Shown here: positions 14,041 to 14,324 of the stretch, one piece after another
Position numbering within the stretch: position 1 is the stretch's first letter
Layout: the number at the start of each line of letters is the position of its first letter
Assembly (NCBI GenBank): GCA_964621215.1
Contig: CAZULF010000055.1
Location: forward strand, 1-14,324
Direction of reading: 5' to 3'
From: CAZULF01 sp964621215
Lineage (GTDB): Bacteria; Pseudomonadota; Gammaproteobacteria; UBA1113
DNA: 14,324 bases
Notes under the pieces: model-generated
The model's input: only the letters and a program-made list of their open reading frames with translations
Database searches by the model: none
Told to the model about the DNA's origin: nothing
Made by a program: the position numbers and the translations under genes

Positions 14041-14324
14041 ATGACTGTTGGAGTTCCGGGAAGGTTTGACAATCCAGGACGATATGAAGGGGCTCAAGTT
14101 CCCGTCACGCCTATTATGCGCGCTCCCAGAGCGCCGCTTGTTAGCGATAGGGAATATCCACTTAATCAGTTTTGGGAAAACGTAGATAAAAACGCTGTCC
14201 TTCCAGATGCCTATGGTGATCTTTGGTATTTAGCCTACTTTCAAAGCAATGGGACTTTCCCAGCTGACGCCATTTGGATTAAGCTTGCTAGCGGGGTAAA
14301 TCCACCCGCTGGCGGCGTTATTTC
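14041..14324 (+). CDS. Fibre-like protein, N-terminal part (runs off the right edge)
   Basis: An open frame starts at ATG 14041, 7 bp after the previous stop, with the same TAGGTGAATTATG junction used at 9270-9282. The 94 visible codons read MTVGVPGRFDNPGRYEGAQ, RAPRAPLVSDREYPLNQFW, then AIWIKLASGVNPPAGGV. The RAP-x-x-SD-x-x-x-P ... W ... W-I-x-LAS pattern matches the N-terminus of the 13060-13755 product, so it should be another protein with the same virion-attachment domain, followed by a different distal part outside the window. Length and complete fold are unknown. Confidence 0.6.
   Translation, partial: MTVGVPGRFDNPGRYEGAQVPVTPIMRAPRAPLVSDREYPLNQFWENVDKNAVLPDAYGDLWYLAYFQSNGTFPADAIWIKLASGVNPPAGGVI

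Overview
The window is the late structural region of a tailed phage or prophage with podovirus-like (short-tailed) proteins and an AT-rich, low-GC genome. The host cannot be named from this sequence. Genes are tightly packed on the + strand, often with start codons overlapping or abutting the previous stop, and most have AGGTGA- or AAGGA-type ribosome binding sites. The standard genetic code fits every gene.

Layout: the left edge holds the first 16 codons of a minus-strand gene that looks like an IS30-type transposase, then about 230 bp of AT-rich noncoding DNA. Next is the head module: a coiled-coil scaffold-like protein (280-969), the major capsid protein of the N4-gp56 family (988-2938), and a virion protein with beta-rich repeat domains (2953-3936) closed by a clear intrinsic terminator. 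The connector and tail module follows: two small virion proteins (3996-4765), a head-tail adaptor-like protein (4780-5700), a fibre-like protein (5731-6297), a large nozzle or P22 gp10-like protein (6298-8787) and a small virion protein (8787-9272). Three genes resemble DNA-ejection or internal virion proteins (9280-12688). A lone minus-strand gene for a small membrane protein (12696-12926) has its own promoter. The right end carries fibre or adhesin-like genes (13060 to the edge).

The main discovery is in the capsid gene. It looks broken into fragments, but it is one gene interrupted by three small group I introns (1354-1751, 1809-2187, 2407-2629; 398, 379 and 223 nt). Each 5' exon ends in T, each intron ends in G, each intron's guide sequence pairs with its own 5' exon over 7-8 bp including the expected terminal U.G wobble, and P3, P7, P8 and P9 helices can be drawn in all three. 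Removing the introns joins exons of 122, 19, 73 and 102 codons in frame into a 316-residue N4-gp56 capsid protein. One exon is only 57 nt and is invisible to ORF callers. Introns 1 and 2 carry short ORFs of unknown function in the P6 loop. Intron 2 looks like a mosaic: its 5' half resembles intron 1 and its 3' part resembles intron 3.

Other structure includes a beta-rich domain reused in several virion proteins, a second module shared between the adaptor-like and nozzle-like proteins, and related N-termini on two neighbouring fibre-like genes.
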